Assembly (NCBI RefSeq): GCF_013450295.1
Contig: NZ_SKBR01000003.1
Span: forward strand, 806,001 to 870,000
From: Streptomyces sp. AJS327
GTDB taxonomy: Bacteria; Actinomycetota; Actinomycetes; Streptomycetales; Streptomycetaceae
Length of the DNA: 64,000 nucleotides
Direction: 5' to 3'
Shown here piece after piece: positions 7,220 to 16,563 of the stretch. The notes beneath the pieces were generated by a model. The model made no database searches. It worked only from the letters and a program-made list of their open reading frames with translations, and had not been told where the DNA came from. Within the stretch, counting starts at the first letter, position 1; every line of letters starts with the position of its first letter. The position numbers and the translations under genes were made by a program.

Positions 7220-10200
7220 TCAGCTCCGGGGGGCGCCCGCCGGTCCGTCCGACGGGGGCTGACAGGCACAGCCCCCGCCCGCCCCCGAGCCGCCCGACCC
7301 CGAGCCACCCGACTGTGAACCGCAGCCGCAGCCTCCGCCCGAACCGCAGCCACCGCCACCGCCGTTGGCGTGGTCCGTGGCGCAGCCGTCGTCTCCGCCG
7401 CCACAACAACCGTCCGGCTGCCGCACGGTGGAGCGCCGCACCCCGTGCTCCAGCGCCTCGGCCAGCACCTCCGCCAGATGCCTGCTGCGGAAACCGCCCA
7501 TCTGCTCCAGCTGCGTACGGCAGGAGTAGCCGTCCGCGAGGAGTTCCGTCCCCGGAGCGGCCTCCCGCACCGAGGGCAGCAGCTGCTCCTCCGCACAGGC
7601 GGCGGCCACCTCGTAGTGCCCCTTCTCGAAACCGAAGTTGCCCGCCAGACCACAGCAGCCCGTGCTCAACGAACCGGTCAGCCCCGCCTGTTCACGTAGC
7701 CGACGTTCCGCCGCGTCACCCAGCACGGCGTGCTGGTGGCAGTGCGTCTGCCCGGCCACCGGCCGGTCCACGAACGGCGGCCGCCAGTCCGGCGCGAACT
7801 CCTCCAGCGTCTCCGCGAAGGTGCGCACCGACCGCGCCAGCCGCTCCGCCCGTGGGTCGTCGCCCAGGAGTTCCGGCAGGTCCGTCTTCAACGCGGCGGC
7901 ACACGGCGGCTCCAGCACCGTGATCGGCAACCCGGCGTCCAGCGCCGGTTCCACCCGGTCCAGCGTGCGGCGCATCACCGCCCGCGCCTGGTCCAGTTGG
8001 CCCGTCGAGACGTACGTCAGACCGCAGCACACCTGCTTGGGCGGCACCGCGATCCGCAGTCCCGCGTCCCGCAGCACCGCCACGGCGGCCGAACCCGCCT
8101 CCGGCGACAGGTAGTTGGTGAAGGTGTCCGGCCACAGCACGATCCGCTGCCCGTCCCCGGCCGTGCTCCGGCCCGGCTGCGCACGCCACCAGCGGACGAA
8201 CGACCGGTGGGGCAACGCCGGGATGTCCCGTTCCGGAGCGATCCCGCCGAGCCGCTTCGCGACCGCCGCCAACGGCCCCACCCGGGCCCCCGCGTTGAGC
8301 AACGGCACCATCCGGCTCGCCGCCGCCAGCCGCAGCCACTGAGGCAGCCTGCCCAGCGCGTAGTGCGCCATCGGACGGCGCCTGCCCTCGTAGTGGTGGT
8401 GCAGGAACTCCGCCTTGTAGGTGGCCATGTCGACCCCCACCGGACAGTCGCTGCGGCAGCCCTTGCAGGACAGGCAGAGGTCCAGCGCGTCCCGCACCTC
8501 CTCGGAGCGCCAGCCGTCCCGCACGACCTCGCCGGCGAGCATCTCGTGCAGCAGCCGCGCCCGGCCGCGCGTCGAGTGCTTCTCCTCTCCGGTCGCCCGG
8601 AACGAGGGACACATGACACCCGAACCCGCTGTGGGATTACGGCACTTGGCGACCCCCACACAGCGCCGTACCGCCGCGCTGAAGTCCCCGCCGTCATACG
8701 GGTACTGGAACTCCACGTCGACGGGTGTCCGGGGGAGCGAGCCGAAACGCAGGTTGTCGTCCACCCGGTCCGGCCGCACCAGCATGCCCGGGTTGAGTCC
8801 GCCCGCCGGATCCCAGAGATCCTTGAACCGGTTGAACAGCCCGATCATCTCCGTGCCGTACATCTTCGGCAGCAGCTCGGCCCGCGCCTGCCCGTCCCCG
8901 TGCTCACCGGAGAGCGAACCGCCGTGCCGCACCACCACGTCGGCCAGGTCGTAGCTGAAGTCCCGGAAACGCTGGATACCGTCGGCGCTCAGCAGATCGA
9001 AGTCGATCCGCACGTGAATACAGCCGTCCCCGAAGTGCCCGTACGGCAGCCCCCGCAGCCCGTACTCACCCAACAGGGTCCTGAAGTCCCTTAGGTACGC
9101 GCCGAGTCGGGCGGGCGGCACCGCACAGTCCTCCCAACCCGGCCACGCCTCGCTGCCGTCCCGCATCCGCGTCGCCGTGCCCGAGGCGTCCTCCCGCACC
9201 CGCCACAGCGCCCGCTGCCCCACCGGATCCGTCACCAGCATGTGGTCGGTCGTGCCGTCGGCTACCCGGCGGCACAACTCCTCGGCGTTCGCCCGGGCTT
9301 CGGCCGCGTCCGCCCCGCCCACCTCGACGAACAGCCACGCTCCGCCCCGGGGCAGCGAAGCCCGAGCGGCGTCCCCCACCAGGTCGTTGGCCATCCCCTC
9401 CACCGTCAGTGGGCCGAACGGCAGGACGCCCGGGGCCGCTTCGGCCGCCGCGCTCTCGTCCGGATAGCCCAGCACCGCCAGCACCCGGGCGCCGGGCACC
9501 GGCACCAGCCCGACCGTCGCCCGCGTCAGCACCCCCAACGTGCCCTCGCTGCCGGTGAAGGCGCGCGACCAGTCCTCCCCGTTCTCCGGCAGCAGCGCGT
9601 CCAGCGCGTAACCCGAGATACGGCGCGGGAGTTCGGGAAACCCAGTGCGCAGCCTGGCCAGTTCGGTCGCCACCATGCGTGAGGTCCCGTCCCGCAGCCA
9701 GTCCGGCACACCCGCCCCGCCGGGCCCCAGCACCGTCGGCACCCCGCTGTACGTCAGGGCCTCCAGCTCCCGCACGTTGTCCGCCGTGGTTCCCCAGGCG
9801 ACCGAGTGCGAGCCACACGAGTTGTTGCCGATCATCCCGCCGAGCGTGCAGCGGCTGTGCGTTGACGGGTCCGGGCCGAACGTCAGCCCGTACCGCGCCG
9901 CCGCGTCCCGCAACTCGTCCAGCACGACGCCCGGTTGGACCACTGCGGTGCGACTCTCCGGATCGATCCGCTCGATCGTCCGCATGTGCCGGGTGAAGTC
10001 GAGGACCACCCCGACCCCCGTGGCCTGCCCCGCGATCGACGTACCCGCGCCCCGCGCGACCACCGGCACCTCGTGCTCGCGGCACACGGCGAGCGCGGCG
10101 GCGACGTCCGCGTCGTCCCGGGGCGCCACCACCCCGACGGGCACCCGCCGGTAGTTGGACGCGTCCATCGTCATCAGCGCGCGGCTGCCCGCGTCGAACT

Positions 10201-10258
10201 CGACCTCGCCGCGCACCGTGCCGCGCAGCGCCTTCTCCAGATCCCCTGCCTGAGCCAT
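7220..10258 (-). CDS. FAD-linked D-lactate/glycolate-type dehydrogenase fused to Fe-S subunit
   Basis: A 1012-residue flavoprotein combining GlcD-like and GlcF-like parts. The N-terminal PCMH FAD domain (VVARGAGTSIAGQATGVGVV; IGNNSCGSHSVAWGTTADNV) leads into a FAD-oxidase C-terminal domain (GEHGDGQARAE). Next comes a ferredoxin-like region with CVGVAKCRNP and CLSCKGCRSDCPVGVD, then two CCG domains (VCCGLTYVSTG, GCCGLAGNFGFEKGHYE). It should oxidise a 2-hydroxyacid such as D-lactate and pass electrons to quinone at the membrane. The last 60 residues are an unusual Cys/Gly-rich tail not needed for the family. The ATG at 10258 (MAQAGDLEKAL) is chosen because homologous sequence starts there. Confidence 0.9.
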   Translation of the reverse strand: MAQAGDLEKALRGTVRGEVEFDAGSRALMTMDASNYRRVPVGVVAPRDDADVAAALAVCREHEVPVVARGAGTSIAGQATGVGVVLDFTRHMRTIERIDPESRTAVVQPGVVLDELRDAAARYGLTFGPDPSTHSRCTLGGMIGNNSCGSHSVAWGTTADNVRELEALTYSGVPTVLGPGGAGVPDWLRDGTSRMVATELARLRTGFPELPRRISGYALDALLPENGEDWSRAFTGSEGTLGVLTRATVGLVPVPGARVLAVLGYPDESAAAEAAPGVLPFGPLTVEGMANDLVGDAARASLPRGGAWLFVEVGGADAAEARANAEELCRRVADGTTDHMLVTDPVGQRALWRVREDASGTATRMRDGSEAWPGWEDCAVPPARLGAYLRDFRTLLGEYGLRGLPYGHFGDGCIHVRIDFDLLSADGIQRFRDFSYDLADVVVRHGGSLSGEHGDGQARAELLPKMYGTEMIGLFNRFKDLWDPAGGLNPGMLVRPDRVDDNLRFGSLPRTPVDVEFQYPYDGGDFSAAVRRCVGVAKCRNPTAGSGVMCPSFRATGEEKHSTRGRARLLHEMLAGEVVRDGWRSEEVRDALDLCLSCKGCRSDCPVGVDMATYKAEFLHHHYEGRRRPMAHYALGRLPQWLRLAAASRMVPLLNAGARVGPLAAVAKRLGGIAPERDIPALPHRSFVRWWRAQPGRSTAGDGQRIVLWPDTFTNYLSPEAGSAAVAVLRDAGLRIAVPPKQVCCGLTYVSTGQLDQARAVMRRTLDRVEPALDAGLPITVLEPPCAAALKTDLPELLGDDPRAERLARSVRTFAETLEEFAPDWRPPFVDRPVAGQTHCHQHAVLGDAAERRLREQAGLTGSLSTGCCGLAGNFGFEKGHYEVAAACAEEQLLPSVREAAPGTELLADGYSCRTQLEQMGGFRSRHLAEVLAEALEHGVRRSTVRQPDGCCGGGDDGCATDHANGGGGGCGSGGGCGCGSQSGGSGSGGSGAGGGCACQPPSDGPAGAPRS

Positions 10259-11695
10259 GCCCCCAGCCTGCCCGCTGATCGCCCGTACTGTCGCCACCGC
10301 CTCCCCCATCACCCACGTCACACCCCCTCTCCTCACCCCCACCGGCACCACCCGAGCCGTCCCCGGCCCGCCGCCCCGGTCGGCCGCCCTGTCCGCTGCC
10401 CCTGCCGCCGACCGCTTTCCAGGCCCGGCCTGGCCCGGTGCCCAGCCTCAGCCACTGGCCTGGGCCTGGGCCTGGGCCTGAGCCTGGGCGTGGGTGGGGG
10501 TGTGGGCGGAGGCGCTGGTCGCTGTTCGGGGCGCTGGCGTGCCGCGTACGAGGGGGCTGGCCCAGTCAGGGCACGTGCCTGGGCGGGACGGGCGACGCGG
10601 CGCCCGCGAGCGGCGCGCTTCGTGCACAACGCCCCTAAGGTGCACTTTTTGGATCTTGGTGACACCACTCACCAGCCATCCCCAAACCATCCGTCTCACG
10701 CCGTCACGCGTCCGCGCGTCACGTGGCGACCACAGAGCCCGGAGAGCGTATGCCCAGCACACCGCCCCCACGCGTCCACCGCACCCGGCCAGCCCGGCTG
10801 GACCAGTCCGGCCCACCCGAGGCGCGCGCCCACCCCGGCCTCTCGACGTGGTTCCTCGCGCGGACCCGCGACCCCGGAGGGGAAGGCCGGGGCGAGGGCG
10901 ACGACAGTGACCGTCCCGGCGAGCAGCCCGACGGCGCCGGACCCGCGCGAGGCGGCGGTGCCGAGCACCCCCCGGAACACGAGCGCGCCGGTGATCACGG
11001 TCCGGAGCCCGGCCACGGGCACTGCCACCACCAGGCCCGCGAGATCGGCCACCCCGCGCCGCCGCACCCCATGGACTGGCCCGGTGCGGCGAGAGGTCTC
11101 CGGGTCGTCGTGCGGCGCCTGAACGTAGCCCGGCGCAGGACGGTGGCCCGGTTCCGACGCCCACCGCGTCGCCCCGCGATCCGGGGCCACCTCCGGTGGG
11201 CCTCGACGTGGCCAGGTCAGCCGCTCCCGTCCTGCTGAAGGGGCGGGAGCGGGGAGGGGGACGGGGTGGAGCAGGGGGGCTGGGGCGGGGTGGAGCGGAG
11301 GCCGTGCGGAGAGCGGGCACGAGGGGGCCATGCGGAAAGCGGGCACGCGGGGCGGTGCGCAGAGGGGGCGGGCGGGCCATGCGGAGAGGGGGCCGGGTGA
11401 ACCGGTGGTCTGAGAACCGGGGGCCTCCTCATGACGGAGAGCGCTGATCCGAGAGGAGAGGAGTGCTCTGAAGCGGCAGCACCGCTCTCGTCTCCCAGCG
11501 GTGCCCCGCCCGCCGCGCTTCCGCTCCGCCCGTCCCCGTGCGTCCCGCCCGCTTCGTCCGTCCCCGCGCGTCCCGCGCGTCCGTCCCGCCGTCCCCGCGC
11601 GTCCCGCCCGCTCCGCCCGTCCCGTCCCGTCCTGCTTCGCGATCCCATCGCGCTCCTCGCGGTCGGTGTCCCGGGTGTCCTGGCTCTCACTGGCG
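10259..11695. other. Long region without a confident gene
   Basis: About 1.4 kb between the dehydrogenase start and the ROK-operon promoter. It holds CCTGGG runs near 10460-10490, a TGCACTTTTTGGATCTTGG AT-richer island at 10640-10660, and pyrimidine-rich CGTCCCGC repeats at about 11500-11635. One weak hydrophobic frame on the minus strand is listed separately. The other open frames have Arg/Pro-rich shadow composition. Confidence 0.45.
10696..11067 (-). CDS. Doubtful hydrophobic ORF or gene remnant
   Basis: This minus-strand frame would give 123 residues from a GTG at 11067. Its first 60 codons end almost always in G or C and encode two hydrophobic stretches (LAGLVVAVPVAGLRTVITGA and VGLLAGTVTVVALAPAFPSG). 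The later part becomes Arg/Trp/Gly-rich and loses the codon bias. No family is recognised and there is no good ribosome site. It may be a small membrane protein or the decayed end of a transporter; equally it may be chance. Confidence 0.2.
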   Translation of the reverse strand: MRRRGVADLAGLVVAVPVAGLRTVITGALVFRGVLGTAASRGSGAVGLLAGTVTVVALAPAFPSGVAGPREEPRREAGVGARLGWAGLVQPGWPGAVDAWGRCAGHTLSGLCGRHVTRGRVTA

Positions 11696-11724
11696 TTGAC
11701 GGGCACCGCGCAACCCTTTATGTT
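11696..11724 (+). promoter_or_regulatory. Promoter of the ROK/sugar operon
   Basis: TTGACG (11696-11701) and TATGTT (11719-11724) are separated by exactly 17 bp, close to the primary sigma (HrdB-type) consensus. Transcription should begin near 11731, inside the palindrome described next, leaving a leader of about 300 nt before the ROK start codon. Confidence 0.65.
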
Positions 11725-11729
11725 GTCTC

Positions 11730-11750
11730 TAAATTTAGCCGCAAAATTTA
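11730..11750. promoter_or_regulatory. ROK-type operator at the transcription start
   Basis: TAAATTT (11730-11736), a 7-bp centre AGCCGCA, and AAATTTA (11744-11750) form a perfect inverted repeat in an otherwise very GC-rich sequence. AT-rich arms around a GC centre are typical of NagC/XylR/ROK repressor sites. It covers the predicted +1 of the promoter, so binding would block initiation; autoregulation by the ROK protein encoded downstream is the simplest reading. Confidence 0.65.
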
Positions 11751-11897
11751 ATGCATGCCCTGCGCCTCCTCAGCCTCAGCCCCGCCGCCGGCCCGATTAG
11801 TCCTCCAGGTACCGACCTGGGTCTTCCGGCCACCGGCCCGGGGCCTCACGCCACCGGCGCGGGTGCTCAGGTCACCGGTCCGGTCTCGGCCAGCCGT

Positions 11898-11923
11898 CGG
11901 CGCTGGAGCTGACGCCAGCGCCG
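11898..11923 (+). promoter_or_regulatory. Leader hairpin upstream of the ROK gene
   Basis: CGGCGCTGG (11898-11906) and CCAGCGCCG (11915-11923) form a perfect 9-bp stem with an 8-nt loop in the transcribed leader. Whether it attenuates the operon or is incidental cannot be told. Confidence 0.35.
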
Positions 11924-11930
11924 AGAGCCC

Positions 11931-12008
11931 GTCCACGCGGCCCGTCCAGACAGTCCGTCCACGCGGCCCGTCCAGATAGTCCGTCCACGGGGTCCGTTCA
12001 CGGGGCCC
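11931..12008. repeat. 26-bp tandem repeat in the operon leader
   Basis: Units starting GTCCACGCGGCCCGTCCAGA occur at 11931-11956 and 11957-11982, with a diverged third copy at 11983-12008. They lie between the leader hairpin and the ROK start codon. Confidence 0.8.
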
Positions 12009-12036
12009 GTCCCGAAGGTTCGTTCAGAAAGGGGGT

Positions 12037-13260
12037 GTGCGGTCCGTGCCGTCCGCTGCCCACGCCGCGCCCCGCGGCCTCTCCCGTACGGCGGTTCTCG
12101 CGTTGCTCGGGCGGAGTGGTCCGCTGAGCCGGGTGGAGATCGCCCGGCAGCTGGATCTCAGTCCGGCCACCGTCACCCAGATCACCAAGCGGCTGCTGGC
12201 CGAGGGACTGATCGCCGAGACCGACTCGGTGCCGTCCGAGGGGGGACGGCCCGCCATACGGCTGTCGATCGTCGCCGACGCCGGGCGCGCGCTGGGCGTC
12301 AAGGTCGCCCCGGACCACGTGACGGTGGTGCACGTGACGCTGGACGGGTCGGTCACCCGGAGCGTCACGTACGACTTCGACGCCCTCGACGACCAGGCCG
12401 CCGACCAGCTGGTGGCGCTGCTCGCGCCGGAGGCCGCCCAACCTCCGGGCAGCGCACCGCTGATGGGGGTCGGGGTGGGGATGCCGGGCCGGGTCGACTC
12501 CGACGGCATCGTCGACTCGCCGGTCCTCGGCTGGCGGGCGCTGCCGCTCGGCCGCACCCTGTCCCGCGCGCTCGGCCTGCCGGTCCTGGTCGACAACGAC
12601 GTGAACACGGTGGGCGCCGCCCAACTGCTGTACGGGCACGGCCGGGGCCGCGACGACTTCCTCGTGCTCACGCTCGGCTACGGCATCGGCCTCGCCGTCG
12701 TCGACGGCGGGTCGGTGCGGCGCGGGGCCACCGGCGCCGCGGGCGAGATCGGCCACGTCCCGGTCACCGAGAACGGGCGGCGGTGCCGCTGCGGCAACCG
12801 GGGCTGCCTGGAGGCGTACCTGGGCTTCGACGGACTGGTGCGGACCGCCACCGAACACGGCCTGCTGGAGGCGGGCGACACCCCGCACGCGCTGGCCGCG
12901 CTCGCCGAGGCGGGGGAGAGCGCCGCCCTGGAGGTGCTGCGCGGCGCGGGCCGTCTGCTGGGCCGCACCCTCGCGGGCGTCGCCAACGTCCTGGATCCGG
13001 GCGCCGTCGTCGTCACGGGGGAGGGCGTGGCGCTGTGGCCCTATCTGCGTGACGGCTTCGAACCGGCGCTCCGCGGCCACCTGTTCCGTCCCGCGCACGG
13101 CCTGGACGTGGTCACGGACGACTGGGACGACCAGGCGTGGGCGCGGGGCGCCGCCGCCGTCGTGCTGTCCGCTCCGTTCCACGCGGCCGACCACGGCGTC
13201 GGCCCGGCGGACGCGGTCCGCGCCCGGATGGGGCGCGCCGTCGAGGGCGGCGCACGGTGA
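12037..13260 (+). CDS. ROK-family transcriptional regulator of the sugar operon
   Basis: A 407-residue ROK protein. Residues about 15-60 form a winged HTH (SRVEIARQLDLSPATVTQIT). The rest is the sugar-kinase-like fold, with LVDNDVNTVGAAQ, LGYGIGLAVVDGG, GEIGHVPV and the zinc motif CRCGNRGCLEAY. Such proteins bind a sugar or sugar phosphate and release DNA. The GTG at 12037 follows AAAGGGGG; a GTG at 12049 is an alternative. The stop overlaps the next start (GTGA), so it is the first gene of a six-gene operon, and the palindrome 290 bp upstream is its probable operator. Confidence 0.92.
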   Translation: MRSVPSAAHAAPRGLSRTAVLALLGRSGPLSRVEIARQLDLSPATVTQITKRLLAEGLIAETDSVPSEGGRPAIRLSIVADAGRALGVKVAPDHVTVVHVTLDGSVTRSVTYDFDALDDQAADQLVALLAPEAAQPPGSAPLMGVGVGMPGRVDSDGIVDSPVLGWRALPLGRTLSRALGLPVLVDNDVNTVGAAQLLYGHGRGRDDFLVLTLGYGIGLAVVDGGSVRRGATGAAGEIGHVPVTENGRRCRCGNRGCLEAYLGFDGLVRTATEHGLLEAGDTPHALAALAEAGESAALEVLRGAGRLLGRTLAGVANVLDPGAVVVTGEGVALWPYLRDGFEPALRGHLFRPAHGLDVVTDDWDDQAWARGAAAVVLSAPFHAADHGVGPADAVRARMGRAVEGGAR

Positions 13261-14138
13261 ACACGCTGGCCGGTCCCCGCAAAGCGGCGCTGCTCGCGCT
13301 GCTGCTGGCGCCCAGCCTGGTACTGCTGCTGGCGTTCGTCATCGGGCCGATGCTGGGCTCCCTGTGGATAAGCCTCCACGACTGGAACCTGCTCAAGCCC
13401 ATGCGGTGGACGGGCCTGGACAACTACCGGGACGTGCTGACGGACGCCGCCACCTGGAAGGCGTTCCGCAACACCCTGTTCTACGTGGTCGGTTACCTGC
13501 CGATCGTCTACGTCGGCGGGCTGCTGATCGCGCTGGGCCTCAACCGGGCCCTGCGCGGCCGCGATCTGCTGCGCGGCGTCTACTTCCTTCCCGTGGTGAC
13601 GAGTTGGGTCGTCGTCGCGCTCGTCTGGAAGTGGATCCTCAACCCGAACTCCGGTGCCCTCAACGCCGTTCTGGGCTGGTTCGGGGTCGACGGGCCGGGC
13701 TGGTGGACCGACCCGGACTGGGCGATGCCGTCGGTGATCCTCGCGTCCGCGTGGAAGGACCTCGGCTTCGTCATGGTGATCCTGCTGGCGGGCCTCCAGA
13801 CCATCCCGGCCAGCGTGTACGAGGCGGCGCGCGTCGACGGGGCCAGCGCCTGGCAGCGCTTCCGCCACGTCACGTTCCCGCTGCTCGCCCCGTCCACCCT
13901 GTTCGTCGTGATGATCTCCCTGATCAACGGCTTCCAGGTGTTCGACCAGGTATTCGTCATGACCGGCGGCGGCCCGGCGGGCGCCACCACGACGGTGGTC
14001 TCCGCCGTGTACGACAACTCCTTCCGCTACGGGAAGATCGGCTACGCGAGCGCGCTCAGCTGGGTGCTGTTCGTGGTGATCCTCGTCGTCTCGCTGGTCC
14101 AGTCCCGGATTCAGCGCAAGGTGGTGGACCCCCGATGA
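13257..14138 (+). CDS. Sugar ABC transporter permease (MalF-type)
   Basis: A 293-residue inner-membrane subunit of a CUT1-type carbohydrate importer. About six membrane segments are visible, starting ALLLAPSLVLLLAFVIGPM. The ATPase-contacting EAA loop reads EAARVDGASAWQRFRHVTFP. The GTG at 13257 overlaps the ROK stop by four bases. It pairs with the next permease and the downstream lipoprotein. No ATPase gene is present; in Streptomyces a shared MsiK-like ATPase commonly serves such importers. Confidence 0.93.
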   Translation: MNTLAGPRKAALLALLLAPSLVLLLAFVIGPMLGSLWISLHDWNLLKPMRWTGLDNYRDVLTDAATWKAFRNTLFYVVGYLPIVYVGGLLIALGLNRALRGRDLLRGVYFLPVVTSWVVVALVWKWILNPNSGALNAVLGWFGVDGPGWWTDPDWAMPSVILASAWKDLGFVMVILLAGLQTIPASVYEAARVDGASAWQRFRHVTFPLLAPSTLFVVMISLINGFQVFDQVFVMTGGGPAGATTTVVSAVYDNSFRYGKIGYASALSWVLFVVILVVSLVQSRIQRKVVDPR

Positions 14139-15010
14139 CGGCCACGATCCCCCCGCCGACCACCCCGGACCCGGCGCCCGGCACCCGCCGCGACGGGCGG
14201 CGCCGGCACCCGCTGGGCGGCGCGCTCGCCACCGCCGCACTCACCGTCGGCGCGCTGTGCATGCTGTTCCCGTTCGCGTGGATGGTGCTCACGGCCTTCC
14301 AGCCCGACGGGTCCCTGGGCTCGGCACCCCGCTTCGGCGACCTGACCACCGGTGCCTTCGGGCGGCTCGACGACGCCATGCCGTTCTGGCGGATCCTGGG
14401 CAACTCCGTCTGGATCTCCGTCGTCTCGACCCTCGCGCAGCTGGTGACCAGCACCCTCGCCGCCTACGCCTTCGCCCGCTTCACCTTCCGCGGCCGCGAG
14501 ACCCTCTTCACGCTGTACCTGGCCACCATGATGATTCCCCAACAGGTGCTGCTGGTCCCGCTGTTCGTGGAGATGAAGCAGCTCGGCCTCATCGACACCT
14601 ACGCCGGGATCATGCTGCCCGGACTCGCGTCCGCCTTCGGCACCTTCCTGATCCGGCAGGCCATGCTCACCGTGCCGCGCGAACTGGAGGAGGCGGCGCT
14701 CGTCGACGGCGCGGGACCGATGCGGATCCTGTGGACCGTGGTCCTGCCGCTGGTACGCCCGGCGCTCGCCACCTTCACCGTCTTCGGGTTCATGGCCTCC
14801 TGGAACAACTTCCTGTGGCCGCTGGTCGTCACCCGCTCCCCGGAGCTGTTCACGCTGCCGCTCGGACTCTCCGCCCTCCAGGGCCAGTTCACCACCGAGT
14901 GGAACATCGTGATGGCGGGCTCGGTGATCAGCGTCATCCCGATGCTGCTGCTGTACCTCGCGGCGCAGAAGCACGTCGTCCGCTCCATCGCCACCACCGG
15001 ACTGAAGTAG
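14135..15010 (+). CDS. Sugar ABC transporter permease (MalG-type)
   Basis: A 291-residue CUT1 permease. Residues 1-28 are a Pro/Arg-rich cytoplasmic leader, followed by about six transmembrane helices. The EAA loop is EAALVDGAGPMRILWTVVLP, and the family motif ASWNNFLWPLVV lies near the end. The ATG at 14135 overlaps the previous stop (ATGA). It forms the heterodimeric channel with the MalF-type subunit and receives sugar from the lipoprotein encoded next. Confidence 0.93.
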   Translation: MTATIPPPTTPDPAPGTRRDGRRRHPLGGALATAALTVGALCMLFPFAWMVLTAFQPDGSLGSAPRFGDLTTGAFGRLDDAMPFWRILGNSVWISVVSTLAQLVTSTLAAYAFARFTFRGRETLFTLYLATMMIPQQVLLVPLFVEMKQLGLIDTYAGIMLPGLASAFGTFLIRQAMLTVPRELEEAALVDGAGPMRILWTVVLPLVRPALATFTVFGFMASWNNFLWPLVVTRSPELFTLPLGLSALQGQFTTEWNIVMAGSVISVIPMLLLYLAAQKHVVRSIATTGLK

Positions 15011-15021
15011 GGAGGCCCCCG

Positions 15022-16329
15022 ATGACCGGCCCCAACACCCTGGCCTCCGCGCGGACCTGGCGCCTGGCGATCCCCCTGCTGACCGCCGCCGCCCTCGTCG
15101 CGGGCTGCACCCAGGGCTCCGCGACCCGCTCCCGCGCCGACGACGGCCGCCGCATCGTCCACTACATGACGTTCTCCGCCGCCCCCGACCACCTCAAGGA
15201 CCTGGCCACACTGGAGAAGTCCTTCGAAGCGGACCACCCGGACATCGACGTCCGCGTCCAGACCGCCCCGTTCGACCAGTACTTCACCAAACTCCAGACC
15301 AGCGTGGCCGGTGGCACCGCACCGGACGTCTTCGAACTCAACCAGGACAACTTCGCCACCTACGCAGACTCCGGCGCCCTCGCCGACCTCGACGACCGCG
15401 TCGAAAAAGACCGCGTGGCACGGCACTTCACCAACTCGTCCCTCTCCGCGTTCACCTACCGGGGCACGCAGTACGGACTGCCGTCCAGCTTCTCCACCGA
15501 ACTCCTCTTCTACAACAAGGAGTTGTTCGACCGGGCCGGAGTCGCCCACCCCACGGCCGACTGGACCTGGAAGGACGAACAGCGCGCCGCCGAGAAGATC
15601 AGGGCACTGGGCGGCGGCGTCTTCGGAGACTTCCAGCACGCCTCCTACCTGGAGTTCACCAAGGCCCTCGTACAACGCGGCGGACGCTTCCTGTCGAAGG
15701 ACGGCACCAAGGTCGCCTTCGACAGCCCCGAGGGCGTCGCCACCGTGAAGTGGCTGACGAACAAGGTGGGTTCCACCATGCCGACCCAGGCACAGATGGG
15801 CGGCACCACCGACTACGACACCAAACTCTTCACCGACGGCAAGCTCGGCATGTGGCACACCGGCTCCTGGTTCTTCCCCGCTGTCGCCGACTCCGGCCTG
15901 AAGGACTGGGACGTCGTCCTCGAACCCGCCGCCACCCGCGACCGCCGGGCCAACTCCGTCTTCCAGAACACCCTCGCCCTCTCCAGCCAGTCCCGGAACG
16001 CGGACGCCGCCTGGCGCTGGATGCACTACCTGACGACCTCCGACGAGGTCGCCCAACTCCGCATCGACACCTCCTGGGAGCTGTCCCCGGCCACCAGCCC
16101 CACCCTGCGGAGGAAGTACGAGGCGGAAACCCCACCCGCCGGACGGGCGGCCGTCTTCGACGCCCTCAAGGACGTGGCCCCCAGCCCCCAACTCGTCAAC
16201 CACGCACGGATCTCCGACATCCTCACGCGCCAACTCGACGCCGTCATCCTCGGATCCACCACACCCGAGAAGGCGCTCAGCAAGGCCGCCGCCGAGATCC
16301 AGCCGCTCCTCGACCCCGAAGCGGACTGA
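15022..16329 (+). CDS. Extracellular sugar-binding lipoprotein of the ABC importer
   Basis: A 435-residue solute-binding protein. The signal peptide ends in the lipobox LVAGC (Cys near residue 32), so it should be lipid-anchored outside the membrane. The mature part is a typical family 1 binding fold (FEADHPDIDVRVQTAPFDQY, GTAPDVFELN, MWHTGSWFFPAVADSGL). The start at 15022 follows GGGAGG by 8 bases and begins 11 bases after the permease stop. The GH15 and GH31 neighbours suggest an alpha-linked glucose oligomer as ligand. Confidence 0.93.
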   Translation: MTGPNTLASARTWRLAIPLLTAAALVAGCTQGSATRSRADDGRRIVHYMTFSAAPDHLKDLATLEKSFEADHPDIDVRVQTAPFDQYFTKLQTSVAGGTAPDVFELNQDNFATYADSGALADLDDRVEKDRVARHFTNSSLSAFTYRGTQYGLPSSFSTELLFYNKELFDRAGVAHPTADWTWKDEQRAAEKIRALGGGVFGDFQHASYLEFTKALVQRGGRFLSKDGTKVAFDSPEGVATVKWLTNKVGSTMPTQAQMGGTTDYDTKLFTDGKLGMWHTGSWFFPAVADSGLKDWDVVLEPAATRDRRANSVFQNTLALSSQSRNADAAWRWMHYLTTSDEVAQLRIDTSWELSPATSPTLRRKYEAETPPAGRAAVFDALKDVAPSPQLVNHARISDILTRQLDAVILGSTTPEKALSKAAAEIQPLLDPEAD

Positions 16330-16563
16330 CGCCGTGCCCAGTCACCCCCTCCGACTCCCCAACCAGACCCATCCCGCGCGGGACTGACCCCCGACCCCCG
16401 GCCCCGGCCTCCGAACCGGCCGCCGCCCGGGGCCGCCCGGCACCCCAACCCCACCGGCCCCGCACCCGACCGGCCGCGCACCCGACCGGCCCCGCACCGG
16501 ACCGACCACCGCGACGGCCGGCCCCCCGAACCGTACGAACGCACCACCTCCAGGAGACCCCCC

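Noticed and set aside
10723..11238. A 171-residue plus-strand open frame
   Set aside because: Arg/Pro/His-rich composition, no ribosome site and it is antisense to the better-biased minus frame; typical shadow ORF of GC-rich DNA.
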